A DNA stretch of 32,329 nt from Ardenticatenia bacterium. Its GTDB lineage: Bacteria > Chloroflexota > Anaerolineae > Aggregatilineales > JALXEW01. Location of the stretch: NCBI GenBank assembly GCA_027069285.1, contig JALXEW010000212.1:14517-46845 (forward strand), given 5' to 3'. Made by a program: the position numbers and the translations under genes. Positions 1 through 10,779 of the stretch are shown here, one piece after another. The notes beneath the pieces are model-generated. The model was not told where the DNA came from. It ran no database searches and worked only from the letters and a program-made list of their open reading frames with translations. The stretch's first letter is position 1. The number at the start of each line of letters is the position of its first letter.

Positions 1-829
1 GCTCATGGCTCATATTAGCCAGGAACTCGCTCTTATAACGGCTGGCGTCACTCAGCTCCCGGTTCAGCTCCTCGACCCTATCACGTTCGGCGGCCAGCTC
101 CTCCACCGCCTTCCGCAGGTCTCGGTTGGCAGCCATAAGCCGCCGGTTCATCTCGCTGAGCGGGTTGAAAAGCTGCGACTTGACCACCTCCCGCCCGATC
201 CATATGGCGGCCAACGTCGCCAAAACCACGTCCAACGGGAGGGACGATAGCTCTTCCACGGCGTTGGTGAGCCATCCGGCGATCATTAGCAACGCGGGGA
301 CTTCAAGGCGGTCTGCCCTCGGATCGGGAGAAAGGCGCAGGTGTACATACGATGCCAGAGTCGAAAGGAACAACACCCCCAGCCCTACCCCACCCATAGG
401 CATAAGCGTGTACTCATGGTAGCATTCGGGCAGGTTCTCATAGCAAATATCGGTGAAGAGGTAACCCGCCCACATCGCTGCCATCAGGATCAGGTAAAGG
501 GCCAGGAAAATCCTCGTGAGCCACGGCCCCCATCCAAAGCGTGATTCGCAAAAGGAAACCACCATGAAATAAAAAGTCAGAGCGGTGGCTCCCAGGGCCA
601 TCACATCCAGGTAAAACAGCGGTGCGGGCGGCAGCACACGAAGTGATGGCACCGCCCTGAGAAGGGAAAACAGCGACCAGGTGAAAAGCGCGCCCAGGAA
701 GGCGGCAACATACCAATTATATCTTTCCCGCCTTGGCTGCGTGATCACCAAAGTCATCAACCCGACAGTCACCGTCATGGTGATGACATTCGCAACAGCA
801 GCCACAGCTCCAGGCACCGATATATTCAT
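1..829 (-). CDS. Membrane-bound sensor histidine kinase, N-terminal part (runs off the window)
   Basis: The frame is open from an ATG at 829 to the window edge (276 residues seen). The first ~215 residues contain about six or seven hydrophobic segments (about 5-30, 38-57, 68-93, 103-125, 143-162, 178-190 and 198-213), a multi-helix input domain like those at the N-terminus of many sensor kinases. A charged, probably coiled-coil stretch follows (about 220-262). It leads into the H-box, ending KSEFLANMSHE, where His275 is the expected autophosphorylation site. The catalytic ATPase part lies outside. The signal is unknown. The gene is divergent from the ATP synthase operon, with 244 bases between the two starts. 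No response regulator is beside it, and the lone receiver at 12761 could be a partner only by guess. Start choice: ATG 829 is the first good start after an in-frame stop near 932. Confidence 0.88.
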   Translation of the reverse strand, partial: MNISVPGAVAAVANVITMTVTVGLMTLVITQPRRERYNWYVAAFLGALFTWSLFSLLRAVPSLRVLPPAPLFYLDVMALGATALTFYFMVVSFCESRFGWGPWLTRIFLALYLILMAAMWAGYLFTDICYENLPECYHEYTLMPMGGVGLGVLFLSTLASYVHLRLSPDPRADRLEVPALLMIAGWLTNAVEELSSLPLDVVLATLAAIWIGREVVKSQLFNPLSEMNRRLMAANRDLRKAVEELAAERDRVEELNRELSDASRYKSEFLANMSHE

Positions 830-977
830 CCGGCCAAGCCCCCATGTGAAATCCCATCCCTACTTAAGGCTACACCAAAAATCCATTTAACGCCACGACA
901 GGCTTACCAGGAGCCGAAGCACCCGGCCAGGCTACCCGCCGATCACGCCCGCAACCGGCACCGGAAACGTTTTACCG

Positions 978-1006
978 TTGGAAATTACGCCCAAATAGCG
1001 TATACT
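978..1006 (+). promoter_or_regulatory. Sigma-70-type promoter of the atpAGDC-mreB operon
   Basis: TTGGAA (978-983), a 17-base spacer and TATACT (1001-1006) match the vegetative consensus well. Transcription would begin near 1013 and leave a leader of about 60 bases before the atpA start at 1074. The rest of the 830-1073 gap shows no gene. Confidence 0.6.
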
Positions 1007-1073
1007 GGTGCAGTCCGAAACGGAATCCGGTGCCGCATCCGTGGCAGCAACGAATATTGCAGGAGGCTCTTTC

Positions 1074-2579
1074 ATGTCGGACCTGACCAGTGACATCACA
1101 AAGGCCCTGAAGACGCAAATCGAAGCCTTCGAGCCGGTGGTGGAAGCGGTCGAGATCGGCGAGGTGATCGAAGTCGGCGACGGCATCGCCCGCGTATCCG
1201 GGCTGGATAGCGTCCAGTCCAGCGAGCTGGTTGAGTTTGAAAATGGGGTGATGGGAATCGCCTTCAACCTGGAGGTGGATAACGTCGGCGTGATCATCAT
1301 GGGCGATTATACCACCGTCAAAGAAGGCGATCAGGTGCGAGGGACCGGTCGCATAGCATCCGTCCCGGTCGGCGAGGCACTGATCGGGCGCGTGGTGGAC
1401 GCCCTGGGCCGACCAATTGACGGCAAAGGCCCGATCCAGACCGATACTTACTATAACATCGAAAGGATAGCGCCGGGCGTCATCGAGCGGCGAAACGTCT
1501 ACCGCCCGGTGCAAACCGGCATCAAGGCCATAGACTCGATGATCCCGATCGGGCGCGGCCAGCGCGAGTTGATCATCGGCGACCGCCAGACCGGTAAGAC
1601 CGCGCTGGCAATCGATACCATCATCAACCAGAAAGATAAAGACCTGATCTGTATATACGTGGCAATCGGCCAGAAGAAGGCTCAGGTGGCCCGCGTGGTG
1701 GCCACACTGGAGAAGTACGGCGCGATGGATCACACCATCGTGGTCGTCGCCTCAGCGTCCGAGCCGGCCACATTGCAATACATCGCCCCGTACGCCGGAT
1801 GCGCGATGGGCGAGTACTTCATGGAAAACGGCAAGGACGCCCTGATCGTCTACGACGACCTCTCAAAACACGCATGGGCATATCGCCAGGTATCGCTGCT
1901 GCTACGCCGTCCCCCCGGTCGCGAGGCATACCCTGGAGACGTGTTCTACCTCCACAGCCGCCTGCTGGAACGCGCAGCACAGCTTTCCGACGAGCGAGGC
2001 GGTGGCAGCCTGACCGCACTCCCCATCATCGAAACGCTCCTGGGAGATGTTTCGGCCTACATCCCCACCAACGTCATCTCGATCACCGACGGACAGATAT
2101 ACCTGGAATCCGACCTGTTCTACAGCGGCATCCGCCCGGCGGTGAACGTGGGCCTCAGCGTCAGCCGCGTGGGCGGCGATGCACAACGCAAGGCCATGAA
2201 ACAAGTCGCCGGCGGCCTCCGATTGGACCTGGCGGCGTTTCGTGCTCTGGAGGCATTCGCGCGATTCGGCTCAGACCTGGATAAGGAAACCCTGGCCCAG
2301 CTCGAACGCGGACGCAGGCTCACCGAGTTGCTCAAACAGCCCCAATACGCGCCGGTGCCACTCGCGCACCAGGTCATGGCGATATACGCCGGCACCCACG
2401 GCTACCTGGATCAAATCCCGGTGGACCGCATCCGGGAATGGGAATCCGCCTTCCTCAAATTCATGGATACCCACCATCCGGAAGTTGGCGAGGAGATAGC
2501 TACCAAGTACGAGCTAACTCCCGAAAACGAGGAGCGGCTCCAAAAAGCCATCGAAGAATTCAATTCGACCTGGGTGTAG
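1074..2579 (+). CDS. atpA: F1 ATP synthase alpha subunit
   Basis: This is the non-catalytic nucleotide-binding subunit of the F1 head at the cytoplasmic membrane; it alternates with beta in the hexamer. The protein has 501 residues, the usual length. It carries the Walker A loop GDRQTGKT (about 169-176), the beta-barrel entry [10 protein letters not shown] (about 111-120) and the family stretch [16 protein letters not shown] (134-149). The start is the ATG at 1074, 7 bases after a perfect AGGAGG (1061-1066); a longer in-frame reading from 1008 adds a non-conserved leader and lacks this site. It is the first gene of the operon. Unlike the common order atpBEFHAGDC, no a, c, b or delta subunit gene precedes it; a divergent kinase does. 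Confidence 0.97.
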   Translation: MSDLTSDITKALKTQIEAFEPVVEAVEIGEVIEVGDGIARVSGLDSVQSSELVEFENGVMGIAFNLEVDNVGVIIMGDYTTVKEGDQVRGTGRIASVPVGEALIGRVVDALGRPIDGKGPIQTDTYYNIERIAPGVIERRNVYRPVQTGIKAIDSMIPIGRGQRELIIGDRQTGKTALAIDTIINQKDKDLICIYVAIGQKKAQVARVVATLEKYGAMDHTIVVVASASEPATLQYIAPYAGCAMGEYFMENGKDALIVYDDLSKHAWAYRQVSLLLRRPPGREAYPGDVFYLHSRLLERAAQLSDERGGGSLTALPIIETLLGDVSAYIPTNVISITDGQIYLESDLFYSGIRPAVNVGLSVSRVGGDAQRKAMKQVAGGLRLDLAAFRALEAFARFGSDLDKETLAQLERGRRLTELLKQPQYAPVPLAHQVMAIYAGTHGYLDQIPVDRIREWESAFLKFMDTHHPEVGEEIATKYELTPENEERLQKAIEEFNSTWV

Positions 2580-2612
2580 ACCGCGCCTTAGCCCTCAGAG
2601 GGAGAGAGAGCC

Positions 2613-4972
<2,360 letters not shown>

Positions 4973-4984
4973 GGGCAGCAAATC

Positions 4985-5440
4985 ATGCCGATTCAGGTTA
5001 CAATCGTCACTCAGGAACGGGAGCTATTCTCAGGTGAGGCCGAGTCCGTGCTCATACCGGGGGTCGTGGGCGAAATGGGAGTGCTCCCGCGCCACGCGCC
5101 GTTGCTCAGCCTGCTGACAAGCGGCGAGCTGATCGTGCGCAAAAAGGACGGAACCGAGGAGATATTCGCGGTACACGGCGGAGTGGTGGAGGTGATGCCC
5201 GAAAGCGTGATCGTGCTCGCAGACGTGGCCGAGCGCTCGGACGAGATAGACATCGATCGCGCCGAACGCGCCCGACGGCGGGCAGAGAAAATGCTCAAAG
5301 AAGGGCCGCCACCCGATCCCGGTGAGGCAGCCGCGTTCGAGGCAGCACTGCGTCGGGCAGAGGTGCGCATCAAAGTCGCACGCCGTATGCGCCCCCACCG
5401 CGAAAGCCAGATACTCCGCACCGGCGGGGATGAGGATTAG
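4985..5440 (+). CDS. atpC: F1 ATP synthase epsilon subunit
   Basis: The rotor subunit that joins gamma to the c-ring and can inhibit ATP hydrolysis through its C-terminal helices. The protein has 151 residues, slightly longer than the usual ~135. The N-terminal beta-sandwich shows typical motifs (VLIPGVVGEMGVLPRHAPLL, then GGVVEVMPESVIVLADVAER). The C-terminal part is a charged helical hairpin of Arg/Glu/Ala repeats with a Pro-rich break (EGPPPDPGEAA). It begins 12 bases after atpD and is the last ATP synthase gene of the group. Confidence 0.95.
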   Translation: MPIQVTIVTQERELFSGEAESVLIPGVVGEMGVLPRHAPLLSLLTSGELIVRKKDGTEEIFAVHGGVVEVMPESVIVLADVAERSDEIDIDRAERARRRAEKMLKEGPPPDPGEAAAFEAALRRAEVRIKVARRMRPHRESQILRTGGDED

Positions 5441-5446
5441 CAGGCC

Positions 5447-6445
5447 ATGTTTTCCAAGAAGATCGGCATCGATCTGGGCACGGTAAACGTCCTGGTCTAC
5501 TACAATAACCAGATCGTACTGCACGAACCTTCTATGGTGGCCCTGACCGTGGAAGACGAGCGCATCGTCGCAATCGGCCAGGAGGCCCGCGATATGATGG
5601 GACGCACACCGGAAAATATCGAGGTGATGCGCCCACTACGCGATGGAGTGATCGCCGACTACGAGGTCACCGAGGCGATGCTGCGCTTCTTTATCAACCG
5701 GGTAGTCGGCAGGCTCCGCCTGTTCAAGCCGATCGTGATGATCAGCGTGCCGTACGGCGTCACCAGCGTCGAAAGACGTGCAGTCCACGAGGCAGCCATT
5801 CAGGCCGGGGCCAAAGAGGCGATGCTCATACCGGAGCCACTGGCAGCGGCAATAGGGGCCGGGTTGCCGGTCGGAACGCCTTCGGGCAACATGGTGCTTG
5901 ATCTCGGCGGCGGAGCAACCGAGGCTGCCGTCATCGCCATGAACGGGATCGTGGTCGCCGAATCGATCCGCATCGGCGGCGTCCGCCTGGATGAGGCCAT
6001 AATCAACTACCTGCGCCGCAAGTACAGCCTGATCGTCGGCGAGCCAACCGCCGAGGCGATCAAGATACAGATAGGCTCGGCGATCCCCACGGACGAGGAG
6101 CTGACGATGGAGATACAGGGCCGCGATCAAGTCTCCGGCCTGCCGCGCACTATGACCGTCTCCAGCGGCGAGATCGCCGAGGCGATGGCCGAGCCGCTTT
6201 CCATGATCGCCGGAGCGGCTAAGGCCGTGCTGGAACGCACCCCGCCGGAGCTGGCCTCGGATATTATAGACCGTGGCATCGTGCTGACGGGCGGCGGGGC
6301 GCTCCTGCGGGGCATGGCACAGTTCATCACGCGCGAAACCGGCGTCCCGGCCTATGTGGCAGAAGACCCATTGGTCTGCACGGCGGTCGGCGCGGGCCGC
6401 GCCCTGGATAACCTGGCAGTCATCCGGCGCCTGGGCATGTTCTAG
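5447..6445 (+). CDS. mreB: MreB/Mbl-type actin-like cell-shape protein
   Basis: A bacterial actin that forms membrane-bound filaments and positions cell-wall synthesis. The protein has 332 residues, the family length. Phosphate-1 loop [13 protein letters not shown] (about 6-18), phosphate-2 [16 protein letters not shown] (about 149-164) and the adenosine motif [14 protein letters not shown] are all present. Phosphate-1 has V-N-V where A-N-T is common. It starts 6 bases after the atpC stop, so it is almost certainly cotranscribed with the F1 genes. mreC, mreD and rodA are not adjacent, so this may be an extra Mbl-like copy; the paralogue cannot be decided from this window. Confidence 0.92.
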   Translation: MFSKKIGIDLGTVNVLVYYNNQIVLHEPSMVALTVEDERIVAIGQEARDMMGRTPENIEVMRPLRDGVIADYEVTEAMLRFFINRVVGRLRLFKPIVMISVPYGVTSVERRAVHEAAIQAGAKEAMLIPEPLAAAIGAGLPVGTPSGNMVLDLGGGATEAAVIAMNGIVVAESIRIGGVRLDEAIINYLRRKYSLIVGEPTAEAIKIQIGSAIPTDEELTMEIQGRDQVSGLPRTMTVSSGEIAEAMAEPLSMIAGAAKAVLERTPPELASDIIDRGIVLTGGGALLRGMAQFITRETGVPAYVAEDPLVCTAVGAGRALDNLAVIRRLGMF

Positions 6446-6467
6446 TCCCGTAGCCTATGGGAAACCT

Positions 6468-6497
6468 AAAAGCCCCCGCATTCCGGCGGGGGCTTTT
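6468..6497. terminator. Bidirectional intrinsic terminator between mreB and sigA
   Basis: AAAAGCCCCCGC, a 6-base loop (ATTCCG) and GCGGGGGCTTTT form a perfect 12-bp stem with A/T ends on both sides. It sits 22 bases after the mreB stop and 21 bases after the sigA stop (convergent genes), so it can serve both strands. Confidence 0.93.
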
Positions 6498-6518
6498 CGT
6501 CAAGGGTAAGAGGTTCTA

Positions 6519-7703
6519 TCAGCTCAGGTAGTCGCGCAAGTTGTGGGCCAGGCGCGGGTGCCGGAGCCTGCGCAGCGCTTCCTTCTCCAGCTGGCGGATG
6601 CGCTCGCGGCTGAGGCCGAACTTGTTAGCGATCTCCTCGAGGGTATGCGGCTCCCCGCCCCCCAGACCGAAGCGTAGCCGCAGGATATGGCTCTGGCGCG
6701 GCGTCAACTCGGCCAGTACTTCCTCGATAGCCTCCTGCAGCAGATGCTGCGTGGCCGCCTCGACCGGGCTGGGGGTATCCTGATCCTCGATGAAGTCGCC
6801 GAATTCGCTATCGCCGTCATCGCCCACCGGTCGCTCCAGTGCGATGGCATGTTGGCTGGCGTCCATCATGCTGCGGACGCTTTCGGGCGGCAATTCCATC
6901 TCTTTGGCGATCTCTTCGGGCGTGGGGCGGCGACCAAGTGCCTGCTCCAGCACCTGTGCTGTGCGATACATCTGCCGAATCCGCTCGGTCATATGCAGCG
7001 GGATGCGGATGGTACGGGTCTTCTGCGCCAGTGCGCGCGTGATCGCCTGCCTTATCCACCAGGTGGCATATGTGCTGAAGCGGTTACCGCGCTTATAGTC
7101 ATACTTATCCACGGCCCGCATCAGGCCGACGTTGCCTTCCTGGATCAGGTCGGGGAACGGCAACCCCTGACCCATGTAGCGTTTGGCGATGCTGACCACC
7201 AGCCGGGTATTGGCGCGGCCCAGGTGTTCGCGGGCCTCTTGTCCATCTCTCACCAAAGCCTCCAGCTCCGCACGGAGTTCTGGATCGGCATCATGGCCCA
7301 GTTCTTTGAGTTGTTCAGCCGCCTCACGGCCAAGCTCGATGCGCTTGGCGAGTTCGACCTCCTCCTCTGCTGTCAGGAGCGGCTCCTGGGCCATCTGGCG
7401 GAAGTAGAGACCCACCGGGTCGTCGGCGGAGACGGCCTCTATATCGCCCAGGTCGGGTTCCGGCTCCGCATCCGACGCAGACCCATCCTCATCGGATTCG
7501 AGCACATCATCCGAAACCGGCAGCTCATCGCGCCTGAGTTCGATCCCCAGCTCGTCCAGTTCGTCCAGCACGGCCTCTATTGCGCCCAGGTCGTCTTGTT
7601 CTTCGTCCAGCAATTCGAGCACGTCCTCGAACGTGACATAGCCGCGCCGGTCGGCCCGGACGAGCAGTTCTTGGATCACGCTCCTACCCTCTTTTCTCTC
7701 CAT
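6519..7703 (-). CDS. sigA: Primary RNA polymerase sigma factor (sigma-70 family)
   Basis: The housekeeping sigma factor. It has 394 residues from the chosen start. A short region 1.1-like domain (about 1-60) is followed by an acidic Asp/Glu/Ser linker (about 63-94), region 1.2 ([21 protein letters not shown], about 95-115), region 2 with [21 protein letters not shown] (about 187-206) and [15 protein letters not shown] (about 211-225), region 3 (about 240-310) and region 4 with the -35-binding helix-turn-helix ([19 protein letters not shown], about 355-373). The start is ATG 7703, 9 bases after GAGG; a GTG at 7727 would add eight residues and lacks a site of that quality. It stands alone; dnaG and rpsU are not beside it. 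Confidence 0.95.
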   Translation of the reverse strand: MERKEGRSVIQELLVRADRRGYVTFEDVLELLDEEQDDLGAIEAVLDELDELGIELRRDELPVSDDVLESDEDGSASDAEPEPDLGDIEAVSADDPVGLYFRQMAQEPLLTAEEEVELAKRIELGREAAEQLKELGHDADPELRAELEALVRDGQEAREHLGRANTRLVVSIAKRYMGQGLPFPDLIQEGNVGLMRAVDKYDYKRGNRFSTYATWWIRQAITRALAQKTRTIRIPLHMTERIRQMYRTAQVLEQALGRRPTPEEIAKEMELPPESVRSMMDASQHAIALERPVGDDGDSEFGDFIEDQDTPSPVEAATQHLLQEAIEEVLAELTPRQSHILRLRFGLGGGEPHTLEEIANKFGLSRERIRQLEKEALRRLRHPRLAHNLRDYLS

Positions 7704-7744
7704 GACGTCCCACCTCAGACTTATCACCGAGGTTTGTTCTATAT

Positions 7745-7793
7745 ATTATAACGGCAAAACGCTCCTATTTTACCACATTCCCAACGTTTTGCC
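7745..7793 (-). promoter_or_regulatory. sigA promoter -10 box flanked by a 9-bp inverted repeat (candidate operator)
   Basis: Reading on the minus strand, TATAAT lies at 7750-7745, 41 bases upstream of the sigA start, with a poor -35. Immediately upstream is a perfect inverted repeat, plus-strand GGCAAAACG (7753-7761) and CGTTTTGCC (7785-7793), with 23 bases between. The half-sites start 32 bp apart, about three helical turns, and bracket the -35 region. Because they lie upstream of the expected start site they look like a protein-binding site rather than an RNA hairpin. The protein is unknown. Confidence 0.5.
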
Positions 7794-7921
7794 TACCCTT
7801 TCGAAACAGGCTTTGAGCCAGAAGCCACCTAGCCAAAGGGGGAAAGCTTGAGCTATGATGGCATTGGCAAAACCCTTATTATTATACAACACGTGTCAAG
7901 CGACCCGTGCCTGGAGAAAAG

Positions 7922-8074
7922 ATGATGTTCTTCCCGATAGGATTACTTGCGGCAATAGTGATACTGATCGGAGTGGTGGCGGCCATTCTGCTGATTCCGC
8001 GCCGCCCGCCACCGCCCAGAAGGCCCTGGCTCAGGCCGCCGCCAAGACGAAGATGGTGGCGCAGGTGGTGGTAA
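7922..8074 (+). CDS. Small membrane peptide with Arg/Pro/Trp-rich cationic tail (50 aa)
   Basis: This ORF is short and easily missed. ATG-ATG at 7922 follows GGAG (7913-7916) with a 5-base spacer. Residues 1-25 (MMFFPIGLLAAIVILIGVVA and on) form one strongly hydrophobic helix. Residues 27-50 contain only Arg, Pro, Trp and one Leu, with runs PPPP, PPP and an ending RRRWWRRWW. There is no acidic residue in the whole peptide. An AT-rich stretch (TTATTATTATACAAC, 7876-7890) could hold a -10. It lies alone between sigA and the acylase gene, both on the other strand; its stop is 24 bases from the acylase stop. I do not recognise a family. The composition resembles membrane-anchored cationic peptides and Trp/Pro-rich antimicrobial peptides, but function is not known. 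An overlapping frame (7855-8202) lacks a ribosome site and looks like noise. Confidence 0.55.
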   Translation: MMFFPIGLLAAIVILIGVVAAILLIPRRPPPPRRPWLRPPPRRRWWRRWW

Positions 8075-8098
8075 CGCCCCCACGCGATCAGTACACGT

Positions 8099-10576
8099 TC
8101 ACCCAGATTCCGGCGCCAGCACCAGGTGATGTTCGGCTGAACTCAGCACCTCCGTCTCGTAAAACAGCAGTGGGTGATATAGGATATATTGCCAGCGCGT
8201 GATCATATCGCGGTAATGCTCGCTATATGGATGGCCGCTCTGGCCGGTGGTATGCACCCCGTAGGCGACGATAGGCTCCTCGAGGGAAACCATCATGCGC
8301 ATCGAAGGCAGCCAGCGCACGGCGAATGATCCAGAGCTGGCATCCCACACCGTATTGTTCACGATCGCGGAACCACCGCCCACCGGATAAGGCCCGGCGT
8401 TGAACATAGCCTCAATAATGGGGATGCCGGAGCGTCCGAGCGGGTCGCTGACGAATGTGACCGTATGCATATCGCCCCACGACCATTCGCCCGGATGGCC
8501 CCCGTAGTTATCCACCAGCCATTCCACGCCCTCGCCGAACGCCCGGCGCAGGATGTCATCGCGCGCCTCGATCTGAGGGGTGCCGACGTCATCCCACCAG
8601 GGGTTATCCGGCTCGTCCATCAGCAGCCGGACGGCCATTTGATTATTGAATATCCCGGTCGGTGGATCGAGTTCATCCGGCATCTGATCGGCAAACACAT
8701 CCCGCACCAGCATCATCCAAAAGGCCTCGTAGATCGGCGCCCCGGTGCTATCCATATCGTTGCGCAGATCCCATTCGGCAAGCACCTGGGCCGCTTCCTC
8801 CAGCAGGGGATCGTCGAAATCCAGCTCCAGCAGGAAGGGCAAAATCTCGGACGCGACGTTGTTGAAATTATCCCCCTGCATCGCCCTGAAGCTGGCCATA
8901 TCATGGGTTTGAAGGCGCGTTAGCATCTCCTCGATCCGGCGGGCACGGTAGCCGCGATGCAGCTCGCCGGAGATCAGGTAGACCCTTCCGGTGCCCAGCT
9001 CCTCCTCCAGCAACGCCTGGTACTCGACCGGATCCACCACCGTGTTATTTGCCGTGATCACGTACCCACTTTCCGGATCGAGAACCGACGGGAGATATTC
9101 AAATGGGATATACCCCTGCCACTCATACTCGCCCGTTCCGGGAACGGGCACCAGCCCGTTATGGCCCTGGACGCGGATCGGGACCTTGCCCGACATCTGA
9201 TAACCTATGTGGCCCTCAACATCAGCGTACACGAAGTTTTGCGCAGGCCAATCCCAAAGCTCCAGCGCCTGCCGGAACTCATCCCAATTCCGCGCCATAT
9301 CGATTCCGATGACCGCCCCAAGCAGATTACCCGGTTCCAGGACCGTCCACCTGAGCGCGAGCACCTCATCGGCCTCATCATTCAAATCGGTCACGATCGG
9401 CCCATGTCGCGTCCACCTGACTTCGATCTCGACCGGTTCGCCGCCGAAGACGTGAATCGTCTCGGTCGCAATGTCCATATCCACCCACTCACCGTCGAAT
9501 AAGTACTGATCCGGGTTATCGGGGTTGAGCGTCTCGATGTACAGGTCTTGTACGTCCGGGAAGGCGTTGGTAACGCCCCAGGCTATACGACGATTATGTC
9601 CGATGATCACACCCGGGCTGCCGGGAAAGGTATAGCCGATCACCTCCATCGGGCAATCATCGGTGACCGGACTGCAGTGCAGCCCGTTGGTATACCATAT
9701 CGACGGCATCATAACCCCCAGGTGTGGGTCATTGGCCAGGAATGGGGCGCCACTTTCGCTCCTGGCGGGGGCGACCACCCAGTTATTGGAGCCTATCCCC
9801 TCGCCGGGTTCAAAGCCCAGGCCCAAATCCGCCGAAGGTGAGACGCCACCGACCAGGCGTACATCGACACGGGAGTAAAGCTCATCCAGGTTCGGCACTA
9901 TAAGGGGGAAAAGCTCGTAGTCGCCTGGGAAATAGTCCTCGGTCATCTCCTCGCCGAGTTCACGCAGCATGATCATGCGTGCCATCTCGTTATCCATGTT
10001 ACCGCTCAGGTACCAGCTTATCAGCTTGGCCCAGGTGAGCGTATCGGCAGGCTCCCACGGCTCGATCTCCCAGGTATGACCGGTCAGCGCCATCACCTCG
10101 AAGTTCAGGGCCAGATCGGCAGGGCTGCGGGATGATATGTAAGCGTTGATGCCGTCGGCATAAGCCTCAAGCGCGGATGCCGTGAAATCATCCAGCAGCT
10201 CCACCTCCTGCTCGGCAATGCGCCGGATACCAAGTGTGCGCAGGAACATATCGGTTTCGACCAACTCCTCTCCGGTGATCTCGGCAAGGCGCCCCTGTAC
10301 GATATGGCGCCACCACTCCATCTGCCAGAATCGATCCTGAGCGTGCACGAAGCCCTGAGCCATGAACAGATCGTGCATGGTGGAGGCATATATATGCGGC
10401 ACCCCCCACTCATCCCGGTAAACATGTACCTCTGCGTCCAGGCCGGGAACGACAAGCGTCCCGTCCAGAGTCGGCAGGGCACGGCGTAGCTCGCGATCGA
10501 GCGCGGAAGCGGCCAATAACCCCACGATCGCCAGGCCCACCACCACGGCTCCGGCGATTTTAACCCACTTGCTCAT
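8099..10576 (-). CDS. Penicillin-acylase-family Ntn hydrolase (peptidase S45)
   Basis: A secreted or membrane-tethered amidase of the N-terminal-nucleophile superfamily. Family members cleave acyl side chains from beta-lactams, acyl-homoserine lactones or other amides; the substrate here is unknown. The chosen start (ATG 10576, after GGGAGG with 7 bases) gives 825 residues. Residues 5-26 are a hydrophobic signal or anchor. YRDEWGVPHIYA (53-64) and GFVHAQDRFWQME (75-87) are alpha-chain motifs. GIGSNNWVV (260-268) is the self-processing site: cleavage before Ser263 would expose the nucleophile. NDPHLG (282-287) and VITANN are beta-chain motifs. The longer frame to 10756 runs into the divergent psuK promoter and is rejected. 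Confidence 0.9.
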   Translation of the reverse strand: MSKWVKIAGAVVVGLAIVGLLAASALDRELRRALPTLDGTLVVPGLDAEVHVYRDEWGVPHIYASTMHDLFMAQGFVHAQDRFWQMEWWRHIVQGRLAEITGEELVETDMFLRTLGIRRIAEQEVELLDDFTASALEAYADGINAYISSRSPADLALNFEVMALTGHTWEIEPWEPADTLTWAKLISWYLSGNMDNEMARMIMLRELGEEMTEDYFPGDYELFPLIVPNLDELYSRVDVRLVGGVSPSADLGLGFEPGEGIGSNNWVVAPARSESGAPFLANDPHLGVMMPSIWYTNGLHCSPVTDDCPMEVIGYTFPGSPGVIIGHNRRIAWGVTNAFPDVQDLYIETLNPDNPDQYLFDGEWVDMDIATETIHVFGGEPVEIEVRWTRHGPIVTDLNDEADEVLALRWTVLEPGNLLGAVIGIDMARNWDEFRQALELWDWPAQNFVYADVEGHIGYQMSGKVPIRVQGHNGLVPVPGTGEYEWQGYIPFEYLPSVLDPESGYVITANNTVVDPVEYQALLEEELGTGRVYLISGELHRGYRARRIEEMLTRLQTHDMASFRAMQGDNFNNVASEILPFLLELDFDDPLLEEAAQVLAEWDLRNDMDSTGAPIYEAFWMMLVRDVFADQMPDELDPPTGIFNNQMAVRLLMDEPDNPWWDDVGTPQIEARDDILRRAFGEGVEWLVDNYGGHPGEWSWGDMHTVTFVSDPLGRSGIPIIEAMFNAGPYPVGGGSAIVNNTVWDASSGSFAVRWLPSMRMMVSLEEPIVAYGVHTTGQSGHPYSEHYRDMITRWQYILYHPLLFYETEVLSSAEHHLVLAPESG

Positions 10577-10702
10577 CACGGTACCTCCCACTTGATGAAG
10601 AAGGCGCACCACCCAGAGCATGACATCTGGGGTAAATGTGAAAATATCACCTATTCCCAATCCGAACAATCGCCGAATTCGCCGAACTTCCCACAAAATC
10701 GC

Positions 10703-10739
10703 TACACACCATCGCATCTTCGTGCTATCATCTGATAGC
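10703..10739 (+). promoter_or_regulatory. psuKG promoter with overlapping 7-bp palindromic operator
   Basis: TACACA (10703-10708), 17 bases and TATCAT (10726-10731) form a plausible promoter. The -10 lies inside a perfect inverted repeat GCTATCA-TC-TGATAGC (10724-10739), the usual geometry of a repressor site blocking RNA polymerase. The psuK start is 41 bases downstream of the repeat. No regulator gene is adjacent. Confidence 0.45.
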
Positions 10740-10779
10740 GCACCTGGGCGAGCCATCGCCCGTACTTCCTGGAGACGTC

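Noticed and set aside
1008-1073. Upstream start for atpA adding 22 residues.
   Set aside because: It would begin right at the promoter; AGGAGG at 1061-1066 points to ATG 1074.
6687-7751. A 354-codon plus-strand frame opposite sigA.
   Set aside because: Shadow of the sigma-factor gene; the minus-strand product has all sigma-70 regions.
7855-8202. A 115-codon plus-strand open frame between sigA and the acylase gene.
   Set aside because: No ribosome site, low-complexity product, and it overlaps both the acylase 3' end and the better 50-aa ORF in another frame.
10577-10756. N-terminal extension of the acylase by 60 residues.
   Set aside because: The extension lacks conserved features and a ribosome site, while ATG 10576 has GGGAGG and is followed directly by a membrane anchor.
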